Part shown: piece by piece, positions 25,784-35,642 of the stretch
How the letters are laid out: the number at the start of each line of letters is the position of its first letter
Numbering within the stretch: the first letter of the stretch is position 1
The notes under the pieces: model-generated
What the model saw: only the letters and a program-made list of their open reading frames with translations
Told to the model about the DNA's origin: nothing
Database searches by the model: none
Assembly: GCF_003812745.1 (NCBI RefSeq)
Contig: NZ_CP033831.1
Span: 3,782,001 to 3,846,000, forward strand
Direction of reading: 5' to 3'
From: Serratia sp. FDAARGOS_506
Lineage (GTDB): Bacteria > Pseudomonadota > Gammaproteobacteria > Enterobacterales > Enterobacteriaceae
DNA length: 64,000 nucleotides
Translations under genes and position numbers: made by a program

Positions 25784-27250
25784 ATGGAATCGTTCAAACT
25801 CTACATCGACGGCCGATTTGACGCCGGTTCGGCGACCTTCGCCTCGCTCAACCCGGCGACCGGTGAACCCTGGGCGCAGATAGCGGAAGCCCGCGCTCAG
25901 GATGTGGATCGCGCCGTTGCGGCGGCGCACCGGGCGTTCCAGGGGGCCGAGTGGCGCGACATGACCGCCGGCGCGCGCGGCAAGCTGTTGTTGCGGCTGG
26001 CCGACTTGCTGGAACAGCACGCTCCCGAGCTGGCGCGGCTGGAGACGCTGGATACCGGCAAGATCATCCGGGAAACCCAAGCGCAGATCGCTTACGTGGC
26101 GGAGTACTACCGGTACTACGCCGGCTTGGCCGACAAGATGGAAGGCAGCGTGCTCGCGATCGACAAACCCGACATGGAAACCTGGGTACGACGCGAACCG
26201 ATCGGGGTAGTGGCGGCGATCGTTCCCTGGAACAGCCAGCTGTTTCTCGCGGCGGTGAAAATCGGCCCGGCGATCGCCGCCGGCTGCACGCTGGTGGTCA
26301 AGGCGGCAGAAACCGCGCCGGCGCCGCTGCTGGCGTTCGCCAAACTGATAGACGAGGCCGGTTTTCCGCGTGGCGTGTGCAATGTGATCACCGGCTTTGC
26401 CGCCGAATGCGGCGCGGTGCTGACGGCGCATCCGCAGGTAGACCATATCGCCTTTACCGGCGGCGCGGAAACCGCGAAGCACATCGTCCGCGGCAGTGCG
26501 GAAAATCTCGCCAGCACCTCGCTGGAGCTGGGGGGGAAATCGCCGTTTATCGTCTTCGACGACGCGGATCTGACCAGCGCGGCGAATGCGCAGGTGGCGG
26601 CCATTTTCGCCGCGTCGGGCCAGAGCTGCGTAGCCGGCTCGCGCCTGCTGGTGGCGGAAAGCATCAAAGACGCGTTCCTGGCCCGGCTGACGGAGAAGGT
26701 GCGCAACATCCGCATCGGGCCGCCGGATCGTCCGGATACCCAGTTCGGGCCGCTGTGCACCAGGCAGCAGCAAGAACGAATCGCCGCCATCGTCAGCCGT
26801 TCGCTGGAGCAGGGGGCGAAACTGGTGATTGGGCATACGACGATCGATTCACCGGGCTTTTACTACCCGCCGACGATCGTCGATTGCAGCGGACACCCCG
26901 ATGCCGAGTGCGTTAAGCAAGAGCTGTTCGGCCCGGTGCTGTCGGTGTTGACCTTCAGGAACGAAGCGGAGGCGATTCAGCTTGCCAATGACTCAGCCTA
27001 TGGCCTGGCGGCCGGCATTTTCACGCAGAACCTGACGCGCGCGCATCGGGTAACGCGTCGTCTGAGGGTGGGCGTGGTGTGGCTCAACACCTATCGGGCG
27101 GTATCGCCGCTGGCGCCGTTTGGCGGCTACGGCAAGTCGGGGTTTGGTCGCGAAGGCGGGATGGACGCTGCGCTGGAATACACCACCAGCAAGACGGTAT
27201 GGCTGCGCACCAGTGACGATCCGATAGACGATCCCTTCGTCATGCGCTGA
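25784..27250 (+). CDS. NAD(P)-dependent aldehyde dehydrogenase
   Basis: A 488-residue aldehyde dehydrogenase with VVAAIVPWNSQLFLA, the general-base region SLELGGKSPFIVFD and the catalytic Cys in FAASGQSCVAGSR. The C-terminus is GGYGKSGFGREGG. A 2-hydroxymuconic-, betaine- or succinate-semialdehyde-type substrate would fit, but the specificity is not readable. It lies 11 bp after the monooxygenase stop with AACGGAGG ahead of the ATG, so it is in the same operon and likely oxidises the aldehyde from ring opening. Confidence 0.9.
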   Translation: MESFKLYIDGRFDAGSATFASLNPATGEPWAQIAEARAQDVDRAVAAAHRAFQGAEWRDMTAGARGKLLLRLADLLEQHAPELARLETLDTGKIIRETQAQIAYVAEYYRYYAGLADKMEGSVLAIDKPDMETWVRREPIGVVAAIVPWNSQLFLAAVKIGPAIAAGCTLVVKAAETAPAPLLAFAKLIDEAGFPRGVCNVITGFAAECGAVLTAHPQVDHIAFTGGAETAKHIVRGSAENLASTSLELGGKSPFIVFDDADLTSAANAQVAAIFAASGQSCVAGSRLLVAESIKDAFLARLTEKVRNIRIGPPDRPDTQFGPLCTRQQQERIAAIVSRSLEQGAKLVIGHTTIDSPGFYYPPTIVDCSGHPDAECVKQELFGPVLSVLTFRNEAEAIQLANDSAYGLAAGIFTQNLTRAHRVTRRLRVGVVWLNTYRAVSPLAPFGGYGKSGFGREGGMDAALEYTTSKTVWLRTSDDPIDDPFVMR

Positions 27251-27263
27251 GTCAGCGCAAACA

Positions 27264-27284
27264 GGCGCGATCCCAGATCGCGCC
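27264..27284. other. Hairpin between aldehyde dehydrogenase and permease genes
   Basis: A perfect 9-bp inverted repeat, GGCGCGATC and GATCGCGCC with loop CCA, 13 bp after the aldehyde dehydrogenase stop. No U tract follows, so it may be a processing or stability element lowering permease expression, or a factor-assisted terminator. The permease gene begins 128 bp later. Confidence 0.55.
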
Positions 27285-27412
27285 GGCAACCCTGTATTCA
27301 TCGCGTTGATACCGGCGACGGCAATGTCGCCGGGGCAAGCGCACGCTTTTTTCGACGTATTCGCACCCTACACGCTGTAAAAAAATAATAATCCACGTTA
27401 ACCGGGGGATAT

Positions 27413-28798
27413 ATGAATTCTCAGCCAGAGCAGACCGCGTTTATTGAAGACAAGTCGATCGATTTTGTTCCCGCCGGGGAGCGTCATGGCCACGCCCGCA
27501 GCCTGTTCACCCTGTGGTTTTGCACCAACATTGCGCCGCTGGCGGTAGTGACCGGGGCCATCTCCACGCAGACGTTTCATCTCGATATTCTCTCGGCGCT
27601 GAGCGCGATTATCGCCGGCCATCTGTTCGGCGGTATTTTTCTGGCGCTGACCTCGGCTCAGGGGCCGCAGGTCGGGATACCGCAAATGGTGCAGAGCCGG
27701 GCGCAGTTCGGCCGTTACGGTTCGCTATTGGTGATCGTATTTGCCACGGTGATCTATCTGGGGTTCTTTATTTCTAACATCACGCTTTCGGGCAAGGTCA
27801 TCCATAACGTCATTCCGTCGTTGAACATAGGTGTGGCCACGGTGATTGGCGCAGTGCTGGCGACGCTGATCGGGGTGGTGGGCTACCGTTTCATCCACAA
27901 GATCAACAAAGTTGGCGCCTGGGTGATGGGCAGCGCGCTGATTCTCGGATTGATATTGATGTTTTCTCAACCGATGCCGGCGGATTTTTGGCAACGTGGG
28001 TCGTTCAGCATTGCCGGTTGGTTCGCCACGTTCTGCATCGGCGCCGTCTGGCAAATCAGCTTCTCGCCCTACACGTCAGACTATTCGCGCTACCTGCCAG
28101 CGGAAGTCGGCATTGCCAAACCCTTCCTGTATACCTACTTCGGTGCCTGCAGCGGCACCATTTTAGCCTTCGTGTTCGGCATGGTGGCGGTCAATCTGGT
28201 CGCCGGCAGCGACGATGCCATGGAGGCGGTGCGCCAGGCGACGGGAGGGTTGGGGCCGGTACTGATGGTGCTGTTTCTGATCAACATCATCTGCCATAAC
28301 TCAATGAATCTGTACGGTGCGGTGCTGTCGCTGATTACCGCTGTACAAACCTTCTTACCGCAGTGGATGCCGAATGCGCGTATACGTACGCTGTTCTCGG
28401 CAATGATTTTGCTGGGAACGGTATGGGTGGCGCTGGTTGCCTCGGCCAACTTCGTTCATCTGTTCCTGAATCTGATCTTTGCTCTGATCTCGGTGCTGAT
28501 CCCGTGGTGCATGATCAACCTGATCGATTTTTACCTGCTTAACCGTCAGCGCTATGACATCTCGGCTATTTTCAGCGCCGACGGTGGGCGCTATGGCCTG
28601 CTCAACACCCGCGCGCTCGGCGTTTATTTCGGCGGTATTGCGGTGCAGGTGCCTTTCGTTGAGAACGCGTTTTTCTCCGGCCCTTACGCCAATCTGATCC
28701 CGGGCGCAGACATTTCCTGGGTGATCAGCATGGTGCTGACCGGCATCGCCTACCCATTGTGCTGTACACGGCGGGCTAACTGGGCGGTACAGGTTTAA
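27413..28798 (+). CDS. NCS1-family permease (cytosine/purine/hydantoin type)
   Basis: A 461-residue polytopic membrane protein with about 12 hydrophobic helices and an acidic hydrophilic N-terminus. The LFTLWFCTNIAPLAVVTGA segment and the GPQVGIPQMVQSRAQFGRYG loop are NCS1 hallmarks; the family imports nucleobases, hydantoins, allantoin, thiamin or related heterocycles with Na+ or H+. The start follows CCGGGGG. It closes the catabolic operon after a 162-bp gap with a hairpin. Its stop TAA interlocks with that of pqqF on the other strand. Confidence 0.9.
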   Translation: MNSQPEQTAFIEDKSIDFVPAGERHGHARSLFTLWFCTNIAPLAVVTGAISTQTFHLDILSALSAIIAGHLFGGIFLALTSAQGPQVGIPQMVQSRAQFGRYGSLLVIVFATVIYLGFFISNITLSGKVIHNVIPSLNIGVATVIGAVLATLIGVVGYRFIHKINKVGAWVMGSALILGLILMFSQPMPADFWQRGSFSIAGWFATFCIGAVWQISFSPYTSDYSRYLPAEVGIAKPFLYTYFGACSGTILAFVFGMVAVNLVAGSDDAMEAVRQATGGLGPVLMVLFLINIICHNSMNLYGAVLSLITAVQTFLPQWMPNARIRTLFSAMILLGTVWVALVASANFVHLFLNLIFALISVLIPWCMINLIDFYLLNRQRYDISAIFSADGGRYGLLNTRALGVYFGGIAVQVPFVENAFFSGPYANLIPGADISWVISMVLTGIAYPLCCTRRANWAVQV

Positions 28799-31119
28799 GC
28801 GCCCTCGATCCGGAAGATCCGTTGCTGCCAGCTTCGCAGCTGCACCGCCGGCATGGTAGCCACCCGCGCCACTGCGGGGCGATTCTCCAACGCGATTTCC
28901 CGCGCGCGCTGCAGCGGCGCGGCGCTGAGGCGCTGCAAGTTTTGCCGCAACGCTTGTTGCGTTTGCTCCAGCTCGCCAGCGCCCACATGCGCCAGTACAT
29001 GGCGCATCTGCAATAAGAATTCGGCAGTTAACTGTTGCAGCTGTTCAACGGCGAACGTGGGGGATTGTAGCGCGAACATCAGGCCTTCGGCATCGGCGCA
29101 GCGGTGCAAGGCGCATTGCACCACGTAGCCAACGTTGCGTTCCACGCGCAGCCGCTGGAAGTAACGCGGTGCGTAAAGCTGGGCCAGCACGCGCAGCGCC
29201 CAACGTCCTTCGGCTTCCTCGCTTGGCAGCGGATAAAACTGCAGCAGGGCGTGCTCGGCACCGCTTTCCGTCAGCGTGAAGGGACGATGGAGCTGATGTG
29301 TCGGCATCTGGGGCTCTGCGGCCACGGAATAGGGGAAGTCGCACAGCAGGTGCGACAGCTGCTGTTTTAATTCGCTATCGCCGCCGATTAAGGTGGCGTG
29401 CCACCGAGTCGCCGTGGCTATCGGTGCGCTGAGCGCCGTCGGCAATTGGGCTAGCAGGCGGCGAATGGCGATATCGTTTTGCTCTTTCAGCTGCGTATGG
29501 CGCAGATTTCTCGCCGCCTCGTTGAGGATGGCCGGCGTGAGTGCCGCCAGCGCCCGGTTCACTACGCTCAGTCCGTGACAGATCATCGCGTTGCTGCCCG
29601 CCAGCTGCAGCAGCCACACGCCCTGATGGCGTTCGAAGCTTAAATGCCCCTCCCGATGCGCCAGCTCTGCCGCCCCGGTGCGCAGCGCCGCCTGCCAGCC
29701 GTAGGCTTGTTCGTCGCTGAAGGCGCTGGACGGCGCCGGCCGCAGCAGCAGCACCGGCTGCGGCTCTCCGGGTAGCAGGTGCCGCAGCGGCGCCTGGCCG
29801 GAAGACAATGACGGGATCGGCAGCGCCGCCGAGGAGGAGAAAAAGCGGAAAGGTTCCGCTGTAGAATTCAGCTCGGCGCCGGCGAAGGCGCCAAGCGCCA
29901 GCGGCAGCCCCTGAATTTCACGGGTTTCACTGTCGCCTTCGGGCCGCACGGCCAGGCGACGACGCGGCGCGTTAATCAGCGCCGCAATATGCCGTGACCA
30001 ATCGTCGTCTTCCTCCGCCGGTGGCAGCCCAAGCGCTCTGGCACGCAGCTGATCGAGCGGCGCCAAACGGTGGAAATCGCGATTTGCCAGCTGCCCATAA
30101 TGCGCAAGCTGAGCCGGCGCCAGCGCCTGCAGCGCTCGCAGCCACGCCAGCAGCGCGCTTTCGATCTGGGCGGCTTCAGCGGCTGAACCGTGATTGAGGG
30201 TAAAGATAAAACTCAGCAGTGCGCTGTTCTCGCTGCAGCGTGAATAATCCAGCCGAACGGCGTCGCACCACGCCTGAGCGCGCAGGCGGGCCAGCAGCCC
30301 GCCGGAGGCTTCGTCCAGCAGCAGGCGCTCCAGCCGCCGCAGCCAACCGCGGGAATGGGAACGCGGTAGGGCAAATACCAGTCTCAGCTGCGGTGTGCCG
30401 GGAAGAGACAGGGTGTGATCTTCCGCCGCGGTCAGCGACGGTGAAGCTTCATGCTGTGTGGCGCTGCCCGGAGGCAAACTGCTGCCGTAGCGCTGCGCCA
30501 GCGCATGCAGCTGCGCCAGCGACTGCGGGCCTTGCAGCCACAGCGTCATGTTGGGCGCGCGAAAATAGCGCTGGTGAAACTGCCGCAGCGCTTGCTGCAA
30601 GGCGGAAATGTCGTTGCCGAAGGCGGCGCGGCTGCCGATATGAAAACGGTGCAATGCTTCCAGGCCGCCGAACATCTGCCGCTGCGCGGCATCGCAGCAG
30701 GTTTCACCATCGGCGCGCAGCAGGCGGTATTCGGCATCGATGACCTCGATTTCTTGCACGATCGCCTCAGTTGCCAGCAGAGGCGCGGCGAGCATATCGC
30801 TCAGACGCGCCAGCCCCGGTGCCAAATGCTCGGCGCCCACCTCGAAGAAAAATGCGGTTTGCGTGGCCTGGGTGGTGGCATTCAGCCGGCCACCGGCCGA
30901 TGGAACCCAGCCCATCAGGCCATCTTGTGCGCTGAAATTCGCGCTGCCGCGAAACAGCATATGCTCCAGCAGATGCGCCAGACCAGGCCAGGCGACGGGC
31001 GCTTGAAAGCTGCCGGCTTCTATGCGCACCAGCGCGGCGGCGCCGGTAGCGGTAGGGTCGCTTATCGCCTTGACGCCCAAACCGTTGTCGAATTGCCACG
31101 AGGCAGCGGTGAGCGTCAT
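28795..31119 (-). CDS. pqqF: PqqF, M16-family peptidase of PQQ biosynthesis
   Basis: A 774-residue insulinase-like zinc protease. The inverted zinc motif HLLEH lies in LAHLLEHMLFRG near residue 50, and the downstream metal Glu is in the E-rich helix around EIEVIDAEYR. It is thought to help trim the modified PqqA peptide. I took the ATG at 31119, which lies two bases after the pqqE stop and gives the expected MTLTAASWQFDNGLGV start; the longer frame runs into pqqE. It is the last gene of the pqq operon and overlaps the convergent permease by 4 bp. Confidence 0.92.
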   Translation of the reverse strand: MTLTAASWQFDNGLGVKAISDPTATGAAALVRIEAGSFQAPVAWPGLAHLLEHMLFRGSANFSAQDGLMGWVPSAGGRLNATTQATQTAFFFEVGAEHLAPGLARLSDMLAAPLLATEAIVQEIEVIDAEYRLLRADGETCCDAAQRQMFGGLEALHRFHIGSRAAFGNDISALQQALRQFHQRYFRAPNMTLWLQGPQSLAQLHALAQRYGSSLPPGSATQHEASPSLTAAEDHTLSLPGTPQLRLVFALPRSHSRGWLRRLERLLLDEASGGLLARLRAQAWCDAVRLDYSRCSENSALLSFIFTLNHGSAAEAAQIESALLAWLRALQALAPAQLAHYGQLANRDFHRLAPLDQLRARALGLPPAEEDDDWSRHIAALINAPRRRLAVRPEGDSETREIQGLPLALGAFAGAELNSTAEPFRFFSSSAALPIPSLSSGQAPLRHLLPGEPQPVLLLRPAPSSAFSDEQAYGWQAALRTGAAELAHREGHLSFERHQGVWLLQLAGSNAMICHGLSVVNRALAALTPAILNEAARNLRHTQLKEQNDIAIRRLLAQLPTALSAPIATATRWHATLIGGDSELKQQLSHLLCDFPYSVAAEPQMPTHQLHRPFTLTESGAEHALLQFYPLPSEEAEGRWALRVLAQLYAPRYFQRLRVERNVGYVVQCALHRCADAEGLMFALQSPTFAVEQLQQLTAEFLLQMRHVLAHVGAGELEQTQQALRQNLQRLSAAPLQRAREIALENRPAVARVATMPAVQLRSWQQRIFRIEGA

Positions 31120-31121
31120 CG

Positions 31122-32258
31122 TCAGCCCTTGAAGATCAAACGGGAGTTGGTCTGATTGCGAAAACGCAGCTGATCGATACCGACCTGCGAGCGATTCGCC
31201 GTTTCCCGCGCCGCCAGAATGGTGCCGTGGTGCGGTGATTTGCCACACACCGGGTCGGCGTTGTCCGCGTTGCCGGTCAGCATGAAGGCCTGGCAACGGC
31301 AGCCGCCGTAGTCTTGCTCTTTTTCCGAACAGGAACGGCAGGGCTCCGGCATCCAGTCGTAGCCGCGATAGCGGTTAAAGCCGAACGAGTGGTACCAGAT
31401 ATGCTGCAGATCGTGCTCCAGCACCGACGGGAAAGCGATCGGCAACTGGCGAGCGCTGTGACAGGGTAACGCCATGCCTTCCGGCGTCACGCTCATGAAG
31501 ATCGCCCCCCAGCCGCCCATGCAGCCTTTGGGCCGTTCCTCATAGTAGTCCGGCGTGACGAACAGCAGGTTGGCCAGCTTGCCGTCGGCGGCCATGCGTT
31601 CGCGATAGCGTTTCACCACCGCCTCCGCTTCGGCGATCTGCTCGCGAGTCGGCAACAGGCCTTCTCGGTTCAGGTGCGCCCAGCCGTAGAACTGGCAGGT
31701 CGCCAGCTCGACGTCGTCGGCATCCAGCTGGATCGCCAGTTCGATAATGCGGTCGATCTGGCCGATGTTATGACGATGCAGCACGAAGTTGAGCACCATC
31801 GGATAGCCGAGCGCCTTGACCGCCTTGGCCATGGCCAGCTTCTGCTGAAACGCCTTGGCGGAGCCCGCCAGCGCGGCGTTCAGCGTTTCGTCGCTGGCCT
31901 GAAAACTGATCTGGATATGGTCCAGCCCGGCGTCGGCGAAGGTCTGCAGCTTCTTCTCGGTCAGGCCGATGCCGGAGGTGATCAGGTTGGTGTAAAAGCC
32001 GAGATCGCGTGCGGCGGCGATCAGCTCGGGCAGGTCTTTACGCACCAGCGGCTCGCCGCCGGAAAAACCGAGCTGTACGCTGCCCATCGCCCGCGCCTGG
32101 CGAAACACCTCGATCCACTGCGCGGTGGTCAACTCTTTTTCCTGCGCGGCAAAATCGAGCGGATTAGAGCAATAGGGGCACTGCAGCGGGCAGCGGTAGG
32201 TCAGCTCCGCCAGCAGCCAGAGTGGCGGGTTCACCGCCGGCGCGCGTGCTTCAGTCAC
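31122..32258 (-). CDS. pqqE: PqqE, radical SAM enzyme of PQQ biosynthesis
   Basis: A 378-residue radical SAM/SPASM protein. The [4Fe-4S] cluster motif is CPLQCPYC near residue 24, and C-terminal SPASM cysteines appear in [18 protein letters not shown]. The enzyme cross-links the conserved Glu and Tyr of PqqA while it is held by PqqD. The start is GTG, overlapping the pqqD end by 8 bp. PQQ is absent from E. coli, so this cluster is informative about the host's ability to form holo-glucose dehydrogenase. Confidence 0.96.
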   Translation of the reverse strand: MTEARAPAVNPPLWLLAELTYRCPLQCPYCSNPLDFAAQEKELTTAQWIEVFRQARAMGSVQLGFSGGEPLVRKDLPELIAAARDLGFYTNLITSGIGLTEKKLQTFADAGLDHIQISFQASDETLNAALAGSAKAFQQKLAMAKAVKALGYPMVLNFVLHRHNIGQIDRIIELAIQLDADDVELATCQFYGWAHLNREGLLPTREQIAEAEAVVKRYRERMAADGKLANLLFVTPDYYEERPKGCMGGWGAIFMSVTPEGMALPCHSARQLPIAFPSVLEHDLQHIWYHSFGFNRYRGYDWMPEPCRSCSEKEQDYGGCRCQAFMLTGNADNADPVCGKSPHHGTILAARETANRSQVGIDQLRFRNQTNSRLIFKG

Positions 32259-32529
32259 GGAAGGTCACCCATTTTTGTTCGTAGGCGCGCTGGAAAAATT
32301 CCAGCACGTCATCCGCCAACCCGTCGGCGCCGGGGAAACGGGCGTTCAGCTGGGCGATGATGCCGTTCAGCGTGGTGTGGCCGTCGACCAACTGCAAGAT
32401 GGCGGCGGCGCTGTCGTTCAGCTTGGCCATGCCTTCCGGGTAGAGGATCACGTGGCTGTTCTGCACTTGTTCCCATTGCAGGCGGTAGCCGCGGCGGAAG
32501 ACGGGGGTGTGTTCAGGGTTCAGCGTCAT
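32251..32529 (-). CDS. pqqD: PqqD, PqqA peptide chaperone
   Basis: A 92-residue RiPP-recognition-element protein beginning [20 protein letters not shown], with the [24 protein letters not shown] core where PqqA docks. Its ATG shares one base with the pqqC stop (TAATG) and its end overlaps the pqqE start by 8 bp, giving tight coupling. The length is usual for the family. The longer upstream frame runs inside pqqC and is not real. Confidence 0.95.
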   Translation of the reverse strand: MTLNPEHTPVFRRGYRLQWEQVQNSHVILYPEGMAKLNDSAAAILQLVDGHTTLNGIIAQLNARFPGADGLADDVLEFFQRAYEQKWVTFRD

Positions 32530-33284
32530 TACACCAGCCTCTGGTTGTGCCATACCCGCGCGGCGGTCACGCTGTGATAAGGCGGGCGGTTCAGGGTATA
32601 GGCCATGCTCATGGCGTCCAGCATGCTCCACAGAATATCCAGTTTGAACTGCAGGATCTCCAGCATGCGCTGCTGCTTTTCAACGGTGTCGCAATAGTCC
32701 AGCGCCAGCGCCAGACCGTGTTCCACGTCGCGGTTGGCCTGGCCGAGGCGGCTGCGGAAATAGTCGTAGCCGGCGGCGTCGATCCACGGATAGTGCTGCG
32801 GCCAGCTGTCGAGGCGCGATTGGTGGATTTGCGGCGCGAACAGTTCGGTCAGCGAGCTGCAGGCCGCTTCCTGCCAGCAGGCACGGCGCGCGAAATTGAC
32901 GTAGGCGTCCACCGCGAAGCGCACGCCCGGCAGCACCAATTCTTCAGAGAGCAGAGCGTCGCGCTGTAGCCCAACGGCTTCTCCCAGGCGCAGCCAGGCT
33001 TCGATGCCGCCTTCACTGCCGCCGTAGCCATCGTGATCCAGGATGCGTTGCACCCATTTACGGCGGGTTTCCGATTGCGGGCAGTTGGCCATGATCGCCG
33101 CGTCTTTGATAGGAATGCTGGTCTGGTAATAGAACCGGTTGGCCACCCAGCCCTGGATCTGCTCCCGGGTCGCTTCGCCATTGTGCATCGCGATGTGGTA
33201 CGGGTGGTGGATATGGTAATAAGCGCCTTTGGCGCGCAGCGCCGCTTCAAATGCCGGCGGAGTCAGGGGCAGTGGTTGCGTCAT
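32529..33284 (-). CDS. pqqC: PqqC, pyrroloquinoline-quinone synthase
   Basis: A 251-residue all-helical oxidase that performs the final cofactorless ring closure and oxidation to PQQ. Recognisable stretches are [32 protein letters not shown], shortened here to its key HxxHP and [11 protein letters not shown] parts, and [20 protein letters not shown]. It begins 10 bases after pqqB. Length and motifs match the Klebsiella enzyme. Confidence 0.96.
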   Translation of the reverse strand: MTQPLPLTPPAFEAALRAKGAYYHIHHPYHIAMHNGEATREQIQGWVANRFYYQTSIPIKDAAIMANCPQSETRRKWVQRILDHDGYGGSEGGIEAWLRLGEAVGLQRDALLSEELVLPGVRFAVDAYVNFARRACWQEAACSSLTELFAPQIHQSRLDSWPQHYPWIDAAGYDYFRSRLGQANRDVEHGLALALDYCDTVEKQQRMLEILQFKLDILWSMLDAMSMAYTLNRPPYHSVTAARVWHNQRLV

Positions 33285-33293
33285 GGCGATTCC

Positions 33294-34205
33294 CTACAGT
33301 TCGATGTTCATGCCGTCCCAGCTCACCTCGATGCCGGCGGAGGTCAGGCTTTGCCGCTCTACCGAGTCTTCATTGAGGATTGGGTTGGTATTGTTAATGT
33401 GGATCAGAATTTTGCGCTTGGCGGGCAAGGTGGCGAGCAGGGCTGCCAGCCCGTGTTCTTCCGCCAGCGCCAGATGCCCCATGTCTTTGCCGGTATTGCG
33501 GCCCACGCCGGCGTTGGCCAGCTCGTTGTCGCGCCACAGGGTGCCGTCGATCAGCAGGCAGTCTGCGCGGCACAGCCACGGCATCAGCGCCTCGTCCGGT
33601 TCACCCAGGCCCGGTGCGTACAGCAGCCCGACTCCGCGTGCGGTATCTTCGATAAACAGCGCTACGTTGTGGCCCGGCAGCGGGCGATCGCGGTAGGGCG
33701 AATAGGGCGGCGCGTTGCTGAGTAGCGGAATGGCGGTAAAGCGCACGTTCGGGCATACCGCCGTGCGGAACGGTTCACCGGGCGTCACCGGATGGTGAAT
33801 CAACCCGCCGTTCCAGTGGGAGAGCATGGGAAACACCGGGAAACCGGTGCTGAGATCGTCATGCACTTCAGGCGTGCACCAAACGTGATGCGGGCAGCCC
33901 TCGCGCAAGTTGAGCAAACCCGCGCTGTGATCGATTTGGCTGTCAGTCAGCACGATCGCGCCGATTCCGGTGCCGCGCAGCACGTCGGGATTGTTCAATT
34001 CGGGCGAGGCCAGCAGCTGATGGCAAATGTCCGGGGAAACGTTGCACAGCACCCAGTTTTTGCCGTCGTCGCTGACGGCGATGGAAGACTGCGTGCGGCG
34101 AGTGGCGTTGATGCTGTGGTCGCGAACGCCCCGGCAGTTATCGCAGTTGCAATTCCACTGGGGAAAGCCGCCGCCTGCTGCTGAGCCGAGAACTTTTATC
34201 TGCAT
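33294..34205 (-). CDS. pqqB: PqqB, metallo-beta-lactamase-fold PQQ protein
   Basis: A 303-residue protein starting [20 protein letters not shown], with Cys-rich NCDNCRG and the SQIDHSAG metal-site variant of the beta-lactamase fold. It is proposed to hydroxylate the PqqA-derived Tyr or to aid PQQ release. It follows pqqA by 58 bp that contain a strong hairpin, and precedes pqqC closely. Confidence 0.96.
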   Translation of the reverse strand: MQIKVLGSAAGGGFPQWNCNCDNCRGVRDHSINATRRTQSSIAVSDDGKNWVLCNVSPDICHQLLASPELNNPDVLRGTGIGAIVLTDSQIDHSAGLLNLREGCPHHVWCTPEVHDDLSTGFPVFPMLSHWNGGLIHHPVTPGEPFRTAVCPNVRFTAIPLLSNAPPYSPYRDRPLPGHNVALFIEDTARGVGLLYAPGLGEPDEALMPWLCRADCLLIDGTLWRDNELANAGVGRNTGKDMGHLALAEEHGLAALLATLPAKRKILIHINNTNPILNEDSVERQSLTSAGIEVSWDGMNIEL

Positions 34206-34234
34206 GTCTAAACCAGAAAGAGAGGGAAAGAAAT

Positions 34235-34253
34235 GCCCGCGCGAAAGGCGGGC
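34235..34253 (-). terminator. Attenuator hairpin between pqqA and pqqB
   Basis: A 6-bp GC stem, GCCCGC and GCGGGC, with a 7-base loop, in the 58 bp between pqqA and pqqB. On the transcribed strand it is followed by a pyrimidine-rich ATTTCTTTCCC. This would give more pqqA message than pqqB-F, as fits a peptide substrate needed in excess. Confidence 0.7.
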
Positions 34254-34263
34254 GGACGGGCGA

Positions 34264-34341
34264 TTAACGGTTGGAAATGTACAGCGTCACTTCCAGACCC
34301 AGACGCAGGTCAACAAACTCAGGTTTAGTCCAGGTAGTCAT
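34264..34341 (-). CDS. pqqA: PqqA, precursor peptide of PQQ
   Basis: A 25-residue peptide encoded on the minus strand, starting [15 protein letters not shown]. It carries the invariant Glu17-x3-Tyr21 pair (EVTLY), whose side chains are fused to make PQQ, and ends ISNR. The ribosome-binding site AAGGAG is near perfect, 6 bases before the ATG. The peptide is modified by PqqE with PqqD, then excised. Confidence 0.96.
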   Translation of the reverse strand: MTTWTKPEFVDLRLGLEVTLYISNR

Positions 34342-34458
34342 AGCGGTGCTCCTTAGCATGCATCGTAATAGTTCGAGCCTAATGAGAAACGTTCGCATTC
34401 GGCCGGCCCAATGTTGACGAAATGTGACGGAGATCGCAACCTTTAAAGCGTAACCGGG

Positions 34459-35508
34459 TTATTCACCCCAGGTGGCGGAGAGCACGTTCAGCCAGTTGCG
34501 CCAGGTCAGCTTCTCCAGCAGCCGGTTATCGAACCCGGCCTGCGCCAGCGCTTGCGTCAGCAGCGGCAGGCCGCCAACATCCGCCAACGGTTGTGGTACG
34601 TTGACCCCGTCAAAATCAGAGCCAAATCCCACGCGATCTTCACCAAGTTTAGCGATCAAATACTCAACGTGTTTAACAATTTCTGTTAAGCCTGTTGTTG
34701 CACTGTCACGTTTTCCGTCCGCACGCAGGAAGGCGGTACCAAAATTGACGCCGACCATCCCGCCGCTCTGGGCGATGGCGTCCAGCTGGGCGTCGGTCAG
34801 GTTGCGTGGCTGCGGGCAGAGAACGTGGGCATTGGAATGGGTGGCGACCAGCGGCGCTTGGCTCAGCGCGGCGGTTTGCCAGAAGGTTTTCTCGTTCATG
34901 TGCGAGACGTCTACCATGATGCGGCGGTGGTTGCAGGCGCGGATCAGCGCCTCGCCAGCCGGCGTCAGGCCGGGGCCGGTATCGGGTGAGCCGGGGAACG
35001 GCCCGCTGACGCCGGCGCCGAAGGCGTTCGGCAGATTCCAAAATGGCCCGATGCTACGCACGCCCAGCCGGTAGAAGGCCTCCAGCTGCGTCAGTTCCGC
35101 GTCGATCATGCCGGCGCCTTCAATATGCAACACCGCAGCGATCTGCCGGTTGAGACGGCACTGTTCTATCTCGGTAGCGGTGCGACAGATGCGCAGCTGC
35201 CCCTGAGAGGCTTGCTCCAGCTGCTGCAGGATGGCGATTTGCCGTTCGGCGATCGCCAGCGGATCGAAGGCCGCCTGCGCCTCGTTCTGCGTTTGGTTGC
35301 GCATCTGGGCGATATAATTGACCGGGGGAATAAATACCGCGAACAGTCCGCCGAAAAATCCGCCGCGCCGCATGCGGGAAAAATCGAGGTGACCGGGCGT
35401 GACGCGGGAATAAAAGGCGGTGACCGGATCGTCGTCGTGCTGCAGCCACAGGTTGAGCAGCAGGTCGTTATGGCCGTCGAACACCGGCCAGAGAGGAGGA
35501 AGTGTCAT
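34459..35508 (-). CDS. Membrane dipeptidase (peptidase M19)
   Basis: A 349-residue zinc dipeptidase of the renal dipeptidase family. Metal and active-site motifs are DGHNDLL, the bridging Glu in HIEGAGMID, His in THSNAHVLC, and GSDFDG. No signal peptide is visible, so it is cytoplasmic. It lies directly upstream of pqqA on the same strand with 117 bp between. It may process peptides from PQQ maturation or simply be a neighbour; the sequence cannot decide. Confidence 0.92.
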   Translation of the reverse strand: MTLPPLWPVFDGHNDLLLNLWLQHDDDPVTAFYSRVTPGHLDFSRMRRGGFFGGLFAVFIPPVNYIAQMRNQTQNEAQAAFDPLAIAERQIAILQQLEQASQGQLRICRTATEIEQCRLNRQIAAVLHIEGAGMIDAELTQLEAFYRLGVRSIGPFWNLPNAFGAGVSGPFPGSPDTGPGLTPAGEALIRACNHRRIMVDVSHMNEKTFWQTAALSQAPLVATHSNAHVLCPQPRNLTDAQLDAIAQSGGMVGVNFGTAFLRADGKRDSATTGLTEIVKHVEYLIAKLGEDRVGFGSDFDGVNVPQPLADVGGLPLLTQALAQAGFDNRLLEKLTWRNWLNVLSATWGE

Positions 35509-35642
35509 GGGCGCTTCACTGAGTCAGGCATCGTGAACGCTATGTTCTCCGATCGCGCGAGGGGGAACAACCCTCAGGCTATAGGGGCTTTGATGGCGGT
35601 TAGACCCACCCGATATCCACAACGTCAAACGTAGTGACAATG

